From: Candidatus Pantoea soli
GTDB lineage: Bacteria > Pseudomonadota > Gammaproteobacteria > Enterobacterales > Enterobacteriaceae
Direction: 5' to 3'
Length of the DNA: 64,000 nucleotides
Assembly: GCF_007833795.1 (NCBI RefSeq)
Contig: NZ_CP032704.1
Location: forward strand, 62,001 to 126,000
In this document: positions 17,098 through 25,931 of the stretch, piece by piece
How the letters are laid out: each line of letters starts with the position of its first letter
How positions within the stretch are numbered: the stretch's first letter is position 1
Position numbers and translations under genes: made by a program
Notes under the pieces: model-generated
Told to the model about the DNA's origin: nothing
Database searches by the model: none
What the model saw: the letters and a program-made list of their open reading frames with translations, nothing else

Positions 17098-18531
17098 TCA
17101 GATGTTTTCTGCCTTCTCAGCATCGGCAGAAACGGCTTTCAGGATATAAGGTTCCAGCAGTCTCGCAACCGCTTCAAACACAGGGACCACTACGGAGTTA
17201 CCGAACTGACGGTAAGACTGCGTGTCCGACACCGGAATACGGAAAGGCCTGCCGTCGGGCTTCTCGAAGCCCATGAGGCGCGCGCACTCACGCGGCGTCA
17301 GCCTGCGTGGCCGATTCGCCTGATTTTCTTCGTTCGCGAAATCTGTTTCGCCCATAGCCATATCCCAGCCGCGATCAATCAGAATTTCAGAACCGTCTTT
17401 GTGATAGCGGGCAGAAAGCGTACGGGCAACGCTTTCCCTGTTTTCAGGGTTGACCAGACCAAAACCGAAGCCGTTCCCCTTAGCCGCGTGCTTTTTGGCG
17501 TAGTTGTAAAGGTACTCCCAGAGCTTTGGCGTCAGGATATATTTGCTGTCCACCACCGGCTCCAGCAGCTCGCCAAATGACGGTCGCTGTTCCGGATAAA
17601 AACGACTGACGTCCCGCAGGGTAAAACCCTGATGAATATTCAAATCGCGACGGAAACCGACCAGCACGATGCGTTCACGGTGCTGAGGCAGGAAATGCTT
17701 TCCGTCGATGACTTTAGGATCGCTTTTGCCCATGTCAGCCGCATCCGCCACTTCATAACCCAGCTCGTCCAGGGTCTCCATAATGACTTTAAAGGTTTTA
17801 CCCTTGTCATGGCTCTTCAGGTTTTTAACGTTTTCCAGCACAAAGACAGCCGGCTTTTTGGCGCGGATAATGCGCGCGACATCAAAGAAAAGGGTTCCTT
17901 GCGCTTCACATTCGAAACCGTGCGCCCGGCCGAGTGAGTTTTTCTTACTCACGCCAGCAAGGCTGAACGGCTGACAAGGGAAACCAGCCAGAAGTACATC
18001 ATGATCCGGCACATGCTCGTCAATGTAGGCATAGGCATCAGTTTCTGGTACTTCAGGTTTGTCACTGAGCGTAACTTCCCGGATATCGAGATTAAACGTG
18101 TGTGCCTGCTCATCGTTAAACCAGTTGGCTTTATACGTGCGCACAGCCTCTTTATTCCATTCACTGGTAAAAACGCACTGGCCACCGATGGCTTCAAAGC
18201 CTTTTCGTATACCGCCAATGCCGGCAAACAAGTCAATAAACCGGAAAGCATAGTCCGGGTGATGCGCTGGCGCTTCCGGCAGCATTTTTCGCAGAAGTGC
18301 TTCTTCGGCTGACGTCAGCGACTTAGGTGAACACTTACCATTAATCCAGCGATTAAGAGTTTCACGAGTCCACTCGTTTTTGCCGACTTTCCTGAGTAAC
18401 TCGGCCACGTACTTCTGATCATAGATTTCCAGCACCTGCTCAATTAGCTTTTTATCATTTTCCTGCCGGAGCTTTTCATCTATCTCTGCTTTCTCAAGCA
18501 GATCCTGCGCCAGTAATTCAAATTCAGACAT
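17098..18531 (-). CDS. ecoRIIM: M.EcoRII DNA (cytosine-5) methyltransferase
   Basis: A 477-residue C5-cytosine methyltransferase, exactly the length of M.EcoRII. The N-terminal regulatory region (1-95) is followed by [15 protein letters not shown] (AdoMet motif I, near 98-112), the catalytic [11 protein letters not shown] with Cys186, and [10 protein letters not shown]. The target-recognition region and the C-terminal GNSVVVPV close the protein. It methylates the inner C of CCWGG, shielding DNA from the adjacent endonuclease. The ATG at 18531 has GGAGG upstream; open sequence further upstream is not coding. Family knowledge: the methyltransferase can repress its own promoter. Confidence 0.96.
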   Translation of the reverse strand: MSEFELLAQDLLEKAEIDEKLRQENDKKLIEQVLEIYDQKYVAELLRKVGKNEWTRETLNRWINGKCSPKSLTSAEEALLRKMLPEAPAHHPDYAFRFIDLFAGIGGIRKGFEAIGGQCVFTSEWNKEAVRTYKANWFNDEQAHTFNLDIREVTLSDKPEVPETDAYAYIDEHVPDHDVLLAGFPCQPFSLAGVSKKNSLGRAHGFECEAQGTLFFDVARIIRAKKPAVFVLENVKNLKSHDKGKTFKVIMETLDELGYEVADAADMGKSDPKVIDGKHFLPQHRERIVLVGFRRDLNIHQGFTLRDVSRFYPEQRPSFGELLEPVVDSKYILTPKLWEYLYNYAKKHAAKGNGFGFGLVNPENRESVARTLSARYHKDGSEILIDRGWDMAMGETDFANEENQANRPRRLTPRECARLMGFEKPDGRPFRIPVSDTQSYRQFGNSVVVPVFEAVARLLEPYILKAVSADAEKAENI

Positions 18532-19082
18532 AATGCCTCCAATGGGTCTTATAGGTGAAATTTTATCACTCATCTGACCCAGAGGGAAAGGTTTAATCTG
18601 GATATTTAAACAGTACCAGCCATCGATAGCTGCTGTTTCTAAAAAGCACCTTAAATGAGGCTTGGAACGGGAAATGGCTCCTTTACATACTGATATGAGA
18701 TTTATTAAGAGGGTAGTTAAGCGCTCTTTACAATCGATCACGCTACGTGAATTCTGCTTAAAATTCGGCAGGTATGGCATAAAGCGGAGAAAATCGGCCC
18801 AGTATACCCAAATGTCATAGGGTAAATCGCGTCTGAAAACCCCTAATGTCATCACTTATAAGTCATGGGGCATATTGTCATAACCTAAAAGTCACCAGTT
18901 CGAAGAGGATAGAAGGGGGTAGGGGCTAATGGCATATATCTCGTGGCAGTGCCTTCAATGAAGTGACTACCTGAACTGTCACCCGGTTCATTGGTGGCGT
19001 GGTAAGCCTTGTAAATTAAAGATATTACTGATTTGGCTTATGCTATTCTGCGGAAAGTCTTATTTTGCAACAGGGTACGAGC
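18532..19082. other. Intergenic stretch between ecoRIIM and the replicon
   Basis: No supported gene. The left part should hold the ecoRIIM promoter. The right part (about 19025-19050) holds a plausible promoter for copB. AT-rich words such as TCACTTATAAGTCA near 18852 do not form a clear iteron array. Confidence 0.45.
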
Positions 19083-19337
19083 ATGAGCCCCCGTGATTCA
19101 GTAACATCAGCTCCCGAAAAGAAAACCACTCGCAACAGAAAGAACCCGACTTCGGATAAAGAGCGGGTACGTGCCTACCAGGCACGTAAACGTGAGACGC
19201 ATAAAGAAATCAAGGTGTTCATACGTACTGAGCAGAAACAAGCGTTAATCAGGTTATGCGAAGAAGCGGGTAAGACTCAGGCAGAAATGCTTGAACACCT
19301 TATCGAAGCAGAAACTAAAAAAAAGGGTTTTTCGTAA
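19083..19337 (+). CDS. copB: CopB/RepA2-type replication repressor
   Basis: An 84-residue basic protein matching the IncFII CopB (RepA2) pattern: a charged N-terminus, then ERVRAYQARKRETHKEIKVF and TQAEMLEHLIEAE in the C-terminal half. Family knowledge: CopB represses the repA promoter and helps set copy number. The ATG at 19083 gives the usual length of about 84-86 residues; a TTG at 19065 is in frame. Its position right before copA, tap and repA matches the IncFII order. Confidence 0.85.
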   Translation: MSPRDSVTSAPEKKTTRNRKNPTSDKERVRAYQARKRETHKEIKVFIRTEQKQALIRLCEEAGKTQAEMLEHLIEAETKKKGFS

Positions 19338-19456
19338 GGGGATTACGTTATTGCTCAGCATTATAATGAGTGATAGATTACGAATAGTTGAGAATCCATG
19401 GCTGGCCACGCCGGAAGGTGGCAGGGATCTGAGGCGGTAGGACCAAATCAGAAAAG

Positions 19457-19539
19457 AAAAAACCCCGATAATCTTTCTTGTTTGGCGACGCGACAAGATT
19501 ACCGGGGCCCTAGAGAACCGCATAGAACGATTACTCTAT
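19457..19539 (-). ncRNA. copA: CopA antisense RNA
   Basis: The minus strand carries a promoter (next entry), then a transcript of about 80 nt ending in a strong hairpin followed by TTTTTT. The hairpin arms on the plus strand are 19463-19475 and 19495-19507 (CCCCG...CGGGG, one mismatch). The loop carries TTGGCG, the kissing-loop sequence known from IncFII CopT/CopA. It would pair with the repA leader and block tap/repA translation. Ends are estimated. Confidence 0.8.
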
Positions 19540-19543
19540 GCGG
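19518..19543 (+). promoter_or_regulatory. Leader hairpin in the repA mRNA
   Basis: Perfect 9-bp arms CCGCATAGA (19518-19526) and TCTATGCGG (19535-19543), just before the tap ribosome binding site GGGGAG. It corresponds to the second stem-loop of the IncFII copT leader. Confidence 0.6.
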
Positions 19544-19545
19544 GG

Positions 19546-19574
19546 AGTATAGATTTATGCCCGGAAAAAGACAA
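19546..19574 (-). promoter_or_regulatory. copA promoter
   Basis: On the minus strand, -35 TTGTCT (19569-19574) and -10 TATACT (19546-19551) with a 17-bp spacer, pointing into copA. This is a near-consensus layout for a strong constitutive antisense promoter. Confidence 0.75.
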
Positions 19575-19628
19575 TCCGTTCTGTGCGTACTCCTCCCGTG
19601 CAATTTAAGCGAAGGGCGGGGTGGATAA
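19557..19628 (+). CDS. tap: Tap leader peptide of repA
   Basis: A 23-codon ORF, starting MPGKRQSVLC, directly after the copT hairpins. Its stop TAA (19626-19628) overlaps the repA GTG start at 19621. In IncFII plasmids repA translation depends on ribosomes reading such a leader, and CopA blocks it. Overlap and position match that model. Confidence 0.8.
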   Translation: MPGKRQSVLCVLLPCNLSEGRGG

Positions 19629-20553
19629 ACATACTTCACTCATTCAGGATAAACGTCCTGATAATCGCCACCGCGGCGATCATTCTACAGCCTGCAAATG
19701 CTCTAATCCTGAGTGGTTCGCGCCCAAAGGCTATCGCCGCCTGCCGGGCCAGATGGGCCACGCTATGAACCGCCTTGTGAATAAGGACAAGCGCACAGGA
19801 AAAATGACCCTGCGCCAGCGCATGTCCCGTCACCCCTACTTTGTGCAGCTGCGCGACGTCGCTGGCCGCAAGCGTGATTTTCGCCCGGAGAAGCAGGCGC
19901 TGTATGACGCTATGTGGCCGCTGTGTGTTCAGCGTGCAGATCTTGCCACCTCGGTTGTGACCTTTAATGGCAGCAAACTTGCCGACGAACTGAGCCCGAA
20001 AGATGAAAACGGCAATGTCATTCCGGAAACGCGCGTAGAGCCCAGCCGGCTGTCCCGCCTGTTTGAAGAATGGGAGCGCTACGGCCTTATAGAGCGTCCT
20101 GACCTTGAAATGGACCCGATGACGGGCTACTGCATGCCGCGACATATCGTACTTACGGATCAGTTCTGGCAGCTGTGCGGCATCGATATGAATAAGTTTC
20201 TCGCAGAGCGTAACGCGCGCCTCGCTGCAGAAGCTGACGGCATAATTGAGCCGGGTACGCACGCCTCAGTTCGCGCCGCGCGCCGGCGCTGGTATGAAAA
20301 CATGCGCATGGCCACGCTGATAAGCCGGCGTGATAAAGCGTCCAGGCAGAAGCGCCGTAAACGCCTGAGCAAACTGCCGCTTGATGACCGGCGCAATGCT
20401 GTGGCCAAACTGCTGCGCGCCCGGCCGTCCCACGTATGGCGGGACCTTCCACCTGAAGACTTTGACCGCCTGGTGTGGAAATGCCTGCGGCAGCTGGAGC
20501 TGGGCCTCGACTATGAGTCCGCGCGGCCAGAGATACCGGATATCGTTCACTGA
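19621..20553 (+). CDS. repA: IncFII-type replication initiator RepA
   Basis: A 310-residue basic initiator of the IncFII RepA (RepA1) family, a little longer than the R1/R100 protein (about 285). Recognisable stretches are NPEWFAPKGYRRLPG near residues 48-62, RHPYFVQLRDVAGRK near 80 and RVEPSRLSRLFEEWERYGLIERP near 143-165, a winged-helix element. The GTG start overlaps tap, so it is read by translational coupling. It binds the origin just downstream in cis and recruits DnaA and DnaB. This is the only replicon visible in the window. Confidence 0.92.
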   Translation: MDKHTSLIQDKRPDNRHRGDHSTACKCSNPEWFAPKGYRRLPGQMGHAMNRLVNKDKRTGKMTLRQRMSRHPYFVQLRDVAGRKRDFRPEKQALYDAMWPLCVQRADLATSVVTFNGSKLADELSPKDENGNVIPETRVEPSRLSRLFEEWERYGLIERPDLEMDPMTGYCMPRHIVLTDQFWQLCGIDMNKFLAERNARLAAEADGIIEPGTHASVRAARRRWYENMRMATLISRRDKASRQKRRKRLSKLPLDDRRNAVAKLLRARPSHVWRDLPPEDFDRLVWKCLRQLELGLDYESARPEIPDIVH

Positions 20554-20940
20554 CGTCTGCCTCTAATTTTTACCGCCTTGACTGGCGGTGGTGGCGTTTG
20601 TGCAGGGAGCTGAAAGGGCGCAGCAGCGTCTGCAGCAGGTCATTAAAAGCGGGAAAAGCGGCCACGCGCAGTGCCCGCATTTTTTTTATCACAGTTACCT
20701 GCAATCAATATGCGGAGATTACCGGCATACACCATAACTGCTACGCGCAATACAGCCCTGACTTACGTCAGAAAGAAATAATCAAAATAATAAATAAGGT
20801 TTTCATGCCGGCATTCTGCGTGGATAAGTTTAATGCCTTCGCTTGCAGCGGCCGCAAGCGTCCGCGCCGCTCAGAGCTTGAAGTAGCTCCCGCCGACAGG
20901 CGGCGGGCCCATATTAGTTACATCATTCATTAATGCTTCC
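20554..20940 (+). other. Probable replication origin (oriR) downstream of repA
   Basis: The stretch after repA fits the CIS plus oriR region of IncFII plasmids. It has an AT-rich run at about 20774-20800 and a DnaA-box-like sequence (TTATCCACG on the minus strand, 20819-20827; one mismatch to the consensus TTATCCACA). An overlapping ORF at 20598-20933 could be a RepA4-like reading, but I do not call it as a gene. Confidence 0.6.
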
Positions 20941-21522
20941 TTTTAACCCCACCTGAGCCAAACCTGAAACTCCCAGCCCCTCTCCGGCAAAACCCCGGCG
21001 CCGTACCTGAACCCCGGTTGCCCCCACTGACCAGCCCCGGCCGCCCGGCCCGAAGGGCCGGAACTGCAGTGGCTGATAAATGGGTGTTGTAACTACAGAT
21101 TTGGAGTGGCTGTGAGTAGTGCTGCGGATTCTTTCTTTCGTCTCCGACCATCTGGCTTATGTGCGCCTGAAAGGCCGCTGCTTCAACGGCGTCTGACAGG
21201 GCGTGGTTGGATTTGTGCGGTATAGGGCTTCAGGAAGCGGCTGCGCTGCGCGGCATACAGAGAGTCGGCTGCGCACTATCTGAATGTCGATCGGAAGTTT
21301 GTCGCAGAGGATGGCTCCTTAAGATTGTTTAGGGTAATAGATAATGGCAGTTAAGTAGATAACAAACGCACTGTGCACATGAATGGCAGCGGAGACGATA
21401 CGCAACCCGACTCGTTCAACGCTGACGTAATTTTGGAAGGTGGATTCTGATCAAGGTATCAGGAAACGGGCAGCATCTTAGATGTTGCTGCCTGCCGTAA
21501 CGCGCCAGGGAAGGGACCGCCG
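20941..21522. other. Noncoding stretch right of the origin
   Basis: A C-rich plus strand (about 20946-21060) ends in a perfect 7-bp hairpin, CCGGCCC and GGGCCGG with loop GAA (21045-21061). No gene is supported up to the NmrA-like gene; remains of older IncFII sequence are possible. Confidence 0.45.
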
Positions 21523-22500
21523 CTATAAATCCACCTGGTCACCAAAAGAGCGTGATTCTCCTTGCCAGCCAGAGGTCCGCAGAAATTGCTCCCAGGTCAG
21601 CGCCTGCGGGTTAATTTTCCTGCTCCATAACAAATCACGATCTTTGCGGTAATAACTATATTCAGCTGCATATTCAGCCATGCCCACAATCTCTGCCGTT
21701 AAGCCATTCATGCCTGAGTAGAAGGGGAAATGGTGTAACAACTCCCTGAGCGTGATGGCCGGGCGGTACGCTGCTTTTATCCCCGTGACGCGAGTGAAGG
21801 TTTCCAACATTTCCCGGGGAGAAAGAATTTCGCCAATAACCGGCAGAGAACACCCTGCGTATTGATCCTGATTATTAAAAATTTCCAGCACCGCCGGACC
21901 GGTAGCTGTCAGAGGGTCAACAAAGGGAGCGCGAAAATCCTCGGGTAAATATAGAGGGAAAATTAACGTGTCACCCTCCTGATACGGCGGATAGTACTCC
22001 AGCAAATTGGTATAAAAGAACCCCATATAGATAAACGAACTCCTGATGGGCAGCGTACGAATATATTCCTCAACCCTGGCTTTATCTGTGAAGTGAGGCA
22101 CCCATTTTTTGCCACCGGTAATTTTCTCGACATTCTCTAGGCTGGTGAAAACCAGATGCTGCACGCCCGCTTCCACCGCTGCATCGGCAATCTCCTTTCC
22201 TAATTCCTGTTCATGGGTAGGGGCGAATGGCGCTTCTGGCGCGATGCCGGGAGTCATCATAAATACCCCTTTGGCACCGTTAAAAGCTTGAATAAATTGC
22301 TGTTTGTAACCAGGTAAAAGGGGAACCTGAATCATTTCTGCGCCCAATTTTTCCAATTCTTTCGCTTCAGGTGAGCTGACACGGCGGGTTAATCCACGAA
22401 CGCGATAACGCTGGCTTGCCAGCAATGAGCGTACTACGCTGCGCCCCTGTTTGCTGAGTGCGCCAACCACGGTGATAAGAGGTTTTCTGTCTGCCTGCAT
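21523..22500 (-). CDS. NmrA-like NAD(P)-binding protein
   Basis: A 325-residue protein with an N-terminal Rossmann start (ITVVGALSKQGRSVVRSLL, residues 9-27), a variant of the GxxGxxG loop found in NmrA-like proteins. FVDPLTATGPAVLEI lies in the middle, as in atypical short-chain dehydrogenases of this group. Such proteins either sense NAD(P) redox state or act as quinone or ketone reductases. It is divergent from a LysR gene, 93 bp apart, which probably controls it. The substrate is unknown. Confidence 0.8.
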   Translation of the reverse strand: MQADRKPLITVVGALSKQGRSVVRSLLASQRYRVRGLTRRVSSPEAKELEKLGAEMIQVPLLPGYKQQFIQAFNGAKGVFMMTPGIAPEAPFAPTHEQELGKEIADAAVEAGVQHLVFTSLENVEKITGGKKWVPHFTDKARVEEYIRTLPIRSSFIYMGFFYTNLLEYYPPYQEGDTLIFPLYLPEDFRAPFVDPLTATGPAVLEIFNNQDQYAGCSLPVIGEILSPREMLETFTRVTGIKAAYRPAITLRELLHHFPFYSGMNGLTAEIVGMAEYAAEYSYYRKDRDLLWSRKINPQALTWEQFLRTSGWQGESRSFGDQVDL

Positions 22501-22593
22501 ATGTTTACTCCTGGATTTTTTAAATAGAGAGCTTGAATTATCAGGAGCGTTAAGGGATAAGTGAAATCGATTATTTTATATTCAGGAATCCAT

Positions 22594-23493
22594 ATGCTGG
22601 ATACCATAAAACTTGATCTGAACCTGTTACTAACGCTTGAAGCCTTGCTCACGGAACAAAACGTCACCAAGGCGGCAGCGCGACTGCATCTCAGCCAGCC
22701 TGCAGTCAGCGCCCAGCTAAATCGCCTGCGGGAAATGTTTGGCGATCCCTTACTCATTCCGGCAAGGCGGGGAATGACGCCAACAGCCAAAGCCCTTGAT
22801 CTGTTGATTCCACTGCGAGAATCACTGGAGAAACTACGACAGACGCTCTATTCCCATCAGGATTTTTATCCTGAGCGGGCCCACCTGACAGTGACTGTTG
22901 CCTGTACTGATTACATTCAGGCCGCCGTGATCATGCCGCTGGTGCTTGCGCTACGGCAAAAAGCCCCCGGGGTGCGCATCGCTGTCCGCAATCTGGATAT
23001 GGCGCAGTCAGACCAGCAGTTAGCGCGCGGCGAGGTGGATCTTGTCTTTGCGTCCCGTGACTCATTTCATAAACAGTTACATACCCGCTTCCTGTTTGAT
23101 GAAAGTTACGTACTGATTGGACGACGCGGCCATCCTGCGCTAAAGGCAAATCTTAAATTGGAGGAATTTGTTCAACTGGAGCACGTCATCGTCTCACCTT
23201 CCGGCGGCAGTTTTACTACGCCAATTGACGATGCGCTTGCCGCATTCGGGCATCAGCGTAATGTGGTGATGTCGGCAGCTTCGTTTTTATTTCTCCCTGA
23301 AATTGTTAATAAAAGCGATCTTGTTGCGCTGATTCCCCGGCGTTTATTGCAGGCGCACTCAGGGCCACTCACCGTCACAGAGCTGCCCTGGCTTGCGGAA
23401 CAGTTTGATATTTGTCTGATCTGGCATGAACGCAGCCACAACCATGCCGGGCATCGTTGGATCAGAGAATTGATTGTTTCAATGAATGCCTGA
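22594..23493 (+). CDS. LysR-family regulator (NodD-like branch)
   Basis: A 299-residue LysR regulator. The N-terminus LDLNLLLTLEALLTEQNVTK and LSQPAVSAQLNRLREMFGDPL are typical of the NodD/SyrM/NahR branch. The ligand domain starts at about residue 90. AGGA lies 6 nt before the ATG at 22594; an upstream GTG at 22561 is less likely. It is divergent from the NmrA-like gene, its likely target. The inducer is unknown. Confidence 0.85.
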   Translation: MLDTIKLDLNLLLTLEALLTEQNVTKAAARLHLSQPAVSAQLNRLREMFGDPLLIPARRGMTPTAKALDLLIPLRESLEKLRQTLYSHQDFYPERAHLTVTVACTDYIQAAVIMPLVLALRQKAPGVRIAVRNLDMAQSDQQLARGEVDLVFASRDSFHKQLHTRFLFDESYVLIGRRGHPALKANLKLEEFVQLEHVIVSPSGGSFTTPIDDALAAFGHQRNVVMSAASFLFLPEIVNKSDLVALIPRRLLQAHSGPLTVTELPWLAEQFDICLIWHERSHNHAGHRWIRELIVSMNA

Positions 23494-23521
23494 GAAAAAA
23501 TTGCTTTCCGCGCAGCTTTAA

Positions 23522-23549
23522 TGTCCGCTTTGTGCCAGAAGCGGATATT
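23522..23549. repeat. Short hairpin repeat, type 1, copy 4
   Basis: The same 28-bp element, 29 bp after the LysR stop. Its right arm is slightly decayed (GCGGAT for GCGGAC). Confidence 0.65.
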
Positions 23550-23679
23550 TTAAATCTTAACTGGTTTATAGCAGGCACTGGAAGCTGCAAAAAAATTGAG
23601 TTTTGTGCCAGAGTGGCGCCCAATAGCTACTCAGCAGGGAAGTTACCCGTCAGAGCAGCGCTCGACAACGGTAATGCTT

Positions 23680-24348
23680 CTATTGCGAGCGGAATATATA
23701 ACCGAGGCCCCGGATGCTCTTAATTTTAAATCCGGAGTCTCCGCACAGCTTTTTCTTCAACCTACATATCAGAACGTTAATCACATCCTGATTACGCAGA
23801 TCGGCATCCAAATAAAGCTGACTCATAAGCTCATCCCGGGTCACTACTTTTCCACATCGTTTTATTAAAGATTCCGCTACGACATACTCAAAGTTTGTCA
23901 GGTCTACCTGCGTTCCATCCTTCAGAAGCTGTTTTGAAGACAGATCCAGCTCGTAAGGCGGGAGTGCTATGCGGTTTGACGAGTGCCCCTGGCTGCGGCG
24001 AACAATAGCGCTGATGCGTGCAACAAATTCCTCCGGGACGATATCTCCGGAAACCAAATCATCTGCTCCGGCTTCATATGCGGCAATCCTGAGCGCTGTT
24101 GTGCTTTCCATGGTCGTCACAATAACCGGGGTTCTGAAACCCCGCCTGCGATAGCGCCGGATAAGCGCACAGTGCTGCTCACTGAGAATGTGCGTACTGA
24201 TAATAAACACGTCCGGACAAAATTTTTTCAGCGAGCGAAGCGCGTTATCAGTATCTGAAAACGTATCTGTCAGGAATCCAAGTTGGGACATCAGTACGGA
24301 GGCGTAGCGGGAAGATGCCTGGTTTCTGTCAAAAATCAGTATGCGCAT
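23680..24348 (-). CDS. OmpR-type response regulator with a defective receiver
   Basis: A 222-residue protein with receiver and winged-helix parts. The output domain is intact: LTNFEYVVAESLIKR, VTRDELMSQL and RLKKKL, ending IRGLGYIFRSQ. In the receiver, only one acidic residue (RILIFDRN, Asp7) is in the expected N-terminal pocket. The phospho-acceptor position near residue 50 reads VFIIST, with serine where Asp is expected. No sensor kinase is adjacent. It is probably phosphorylation-independent or regulated in another way (inference). The ATG at 24348 gives the standard receiver start. Confidence 0.8.
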   Translation of the reverse strand: MRILIFDRNQASSRYASVLMSQLGFLTDTFSDTDNALRSLKKFCPDVFIISTHILSEQHCALIRRYRRRGFRTPVIVTTMESTTALRIAAYEAGADDLVSGDIVPEEFVARISAIVRRSQGHSSNRIALPPYELDLSSKQLLKDGTQVDLTNFEYVVAESLIKRCGKVVTRDELMSQLYLDADLRNQDVINVLICRLKKKLCGDSGFKIKSIRGLGYIFRSQ

Positions 24349-24570
24349 TCGCCAGTCTCGAAATGAATTTGAAGTTAAGAAAAAGTTAACTAAAAGTATC
24401 AAAGAGAGCACGAATTGCCAACGAGTAAGTTTACAACTACCTCAAAATTATCACGTACAGCACTCAGCCGGACTAGAGCCCGATTGGACGGGCATTGAGA
24501 ACTTATTCATGGTTTTCTGTTTATAGCGAATGATGTGCCTCCGTCTGCTTTTTCTTCTTTGCAGTAAGCC

Positions 24571-25218
24571 TCAGAGTTCTTGCATCAAAGTATTGAGAGC
24601 AACCTGCAGCCGGTTTGCCATATCCTGCTCTCCATGTTCCTGCAGAAATGTAACCAGCTCAGCCAGTTGAGTCGTTGCTATCCCTATGTTCATGCTCATG
24701 CCCACATGCGCCCTGAGCTGGGGCTCCACTCCTGTCATAGCTGCAAGCGCACCGACAGTAGCCAGCTCCCGGCTTTTCCAGTCCAGATTATCTCTGCTAA
24801 AGATATCGCCAAACAGGTGTGTTTTCAGGTATGCATCAACAGCCGGCGCAAACCTGAACAGAGGGCCTTCAACAGGTTTCCCGACCAGTGCGGTTTGATT
24901 ATATGTTCCAACCCGCAACATCTCTTCGGCTTTCGGCTGCGGACCTGGCTGCTGTCCTTCAGCATCCTGAATGCCCCGTACTGTACGCTCTTCAAGAATT
25001 TTCATCAGCTCGCCCAGCGCGTTCAGACAACGTGGAAAACCGGCATAGGCATACAGCTGTACCAGAACTTCCCGACAATCGCTGACGCTCAGTCCGGCAT
25101 CCAGACCCTGCTGAAGGGCATCATTCAAACCGGTCATATTGCCGACGGCTGCCCGGGCCGCTATCAGGGACAGATGCTTTTGGTGGGCATTAAGTTGGTA
25201 TTCCTGTAGGACATTCAT
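24571..25218 (-). CDS. Carboxymuconolactone decarboxylase-family protein
   Basis: A 215-residue protein with two CMD-like halves: DCREVLVQLYAYAGFPRCLNAL near residues 48-70 and SRELATVGALAAMTGVEPQLRAHV near 150-172. The AhpD-type CxxC pair is absent, so a peroxidase role is doubtful. The ATG at 25218 is preceded by GAGGAG. It lies 98 bp behind the cupin gene on the same strand, and the two probably form an operon divergent from the LysR gene at 25932. The cupin/CMD/LysR trio recurs in enterobacteria, but its substrate is not known to me. Confidence 0.8.
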   Translation of the reverse strand: MNVLQEYQLNAHQKHLSLIAARAAVGNMTGLNDALQQGLDAGLSVSDCREVLVQLYAYAGFPRCLNALGELMKILEERTVRGIQDAEGQQPGPQPKAEEMLRVGTYNQTALVGKPVEGPLFRFAPAVDAYLKTHLFGDIFSRDNLDWKSRELATVGALAAMTGVEPQLRAHVGMSMNIGIATTQLAELVTFLQEHGEQDMANRLQVALNTLMQEL

Positions 25219-25316
25219 CGTTGGAGGTCTCCTCATTTACAGCGGTAATCTTATCTGGTGAAGGCAGCGCCACACTCATAATGGGGCTTTTTTCATCTCA
25301 CATGACATACCCAACG

Positions 25317-25727
25317 TTATATTTTGCCGGCAGCAGCGTACTGCTCATCGGTTACCTGATCCATCCAGTCTACGGCCTGTCCCTCCAGCGCCTCGGCAAT
25401 CGCTATGTGGGACATGGCCGTATCAGGTGCGGCTCCATGCCAGTGCCTGATACCTGCGGGTATCCATACAACATCTCCGGGTCTTATCCTGCGCGCCTCG
25501 CCTCCCCACTCCTGTATCAGCCCGAGACCAGCGGTCACAATGAGCGTCTGGCCGAGCGGATGGGTATGCCAGGCAGTACGAGCTGACGGTTCAAACGTTA
25601 CGGCCGCCCCTCCAATACGTGCCGGCTCCGTCGCCTGAAACGGTGAATCAATGCGGACTTTACCGGTGAAATATTCTGAAGGGCCTACAGCCGAGGGCTT
25701 TTCTCCGGTTTGCATAACGGTAATCAT
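25317..25727 (-). CDS. Small cupin-domain protein
   Basis: A 136-residue single-domain cupin. The first metal motif reads [15 protein letters not shown] (HxH, with Gln where Glu is usual) and the second is [11 protein letters not shown] near residues 92-102. A bound metal is likely. Relatives are annotated as mandelonitrile-lyase-like cupins or as of unknown function. The ATG at 25727 has GGAG 9 nt upstream. It is the first gene of the cupin-CMD unit, divergent from the LysR gene. Confidence 0.8.
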   Translation of the reverse strand: MITVMQTGEKPSAVGPSEYFTGKVRIDSPFQATEPARIGGAAVTFEPSARTAWHTHPLGQTLIVTAGLGLIQEWGGEARRIRPGDVVWIPAGIRHWHGAAPDTAMSHIAIAEALEGQAVDWMDQVTDEQYAAAGKI

Positions 25728-25931
25728 GGGTGAATGCTCCTTTGAATAAACAGCTGGAAACAGGAAGAACAGCGAATCCACAATAATGGCCGTTCTTTAT
25801 GTACGAATACCTTCTATACGCTAATTGTGTGTTCAAACGCATTTAGCAGTCGGTATAACTTGAGTGTAAACCGGGCAGGATTAGTTGATAAGATGAGCAA
25901 ATCTGAACGAGCATGTGCATGAGATGCAACA

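Noticed and set aside
18532..18855. N-terminal extension of the EcoRII methyltransferase reading frame
   Set aside because: The frame is open, but the ATG at 18531 has a good ribosome binding site and gives exactly 477 residues, as in M.EcoRII.
18850..18960. Possible iterons near the replicon
   Set aside because: The words TATAAGTCA and TAAAAGTCA do not repeat at regular spacing, and IncFII origins lie downstream of repA.
20598..20933. ORF of 111 codons over the origin (RepA4-like)
   Set aside because: It overlaps the probable oriR and has no clear ribosome binding site; I cannot confirm it as a gene.
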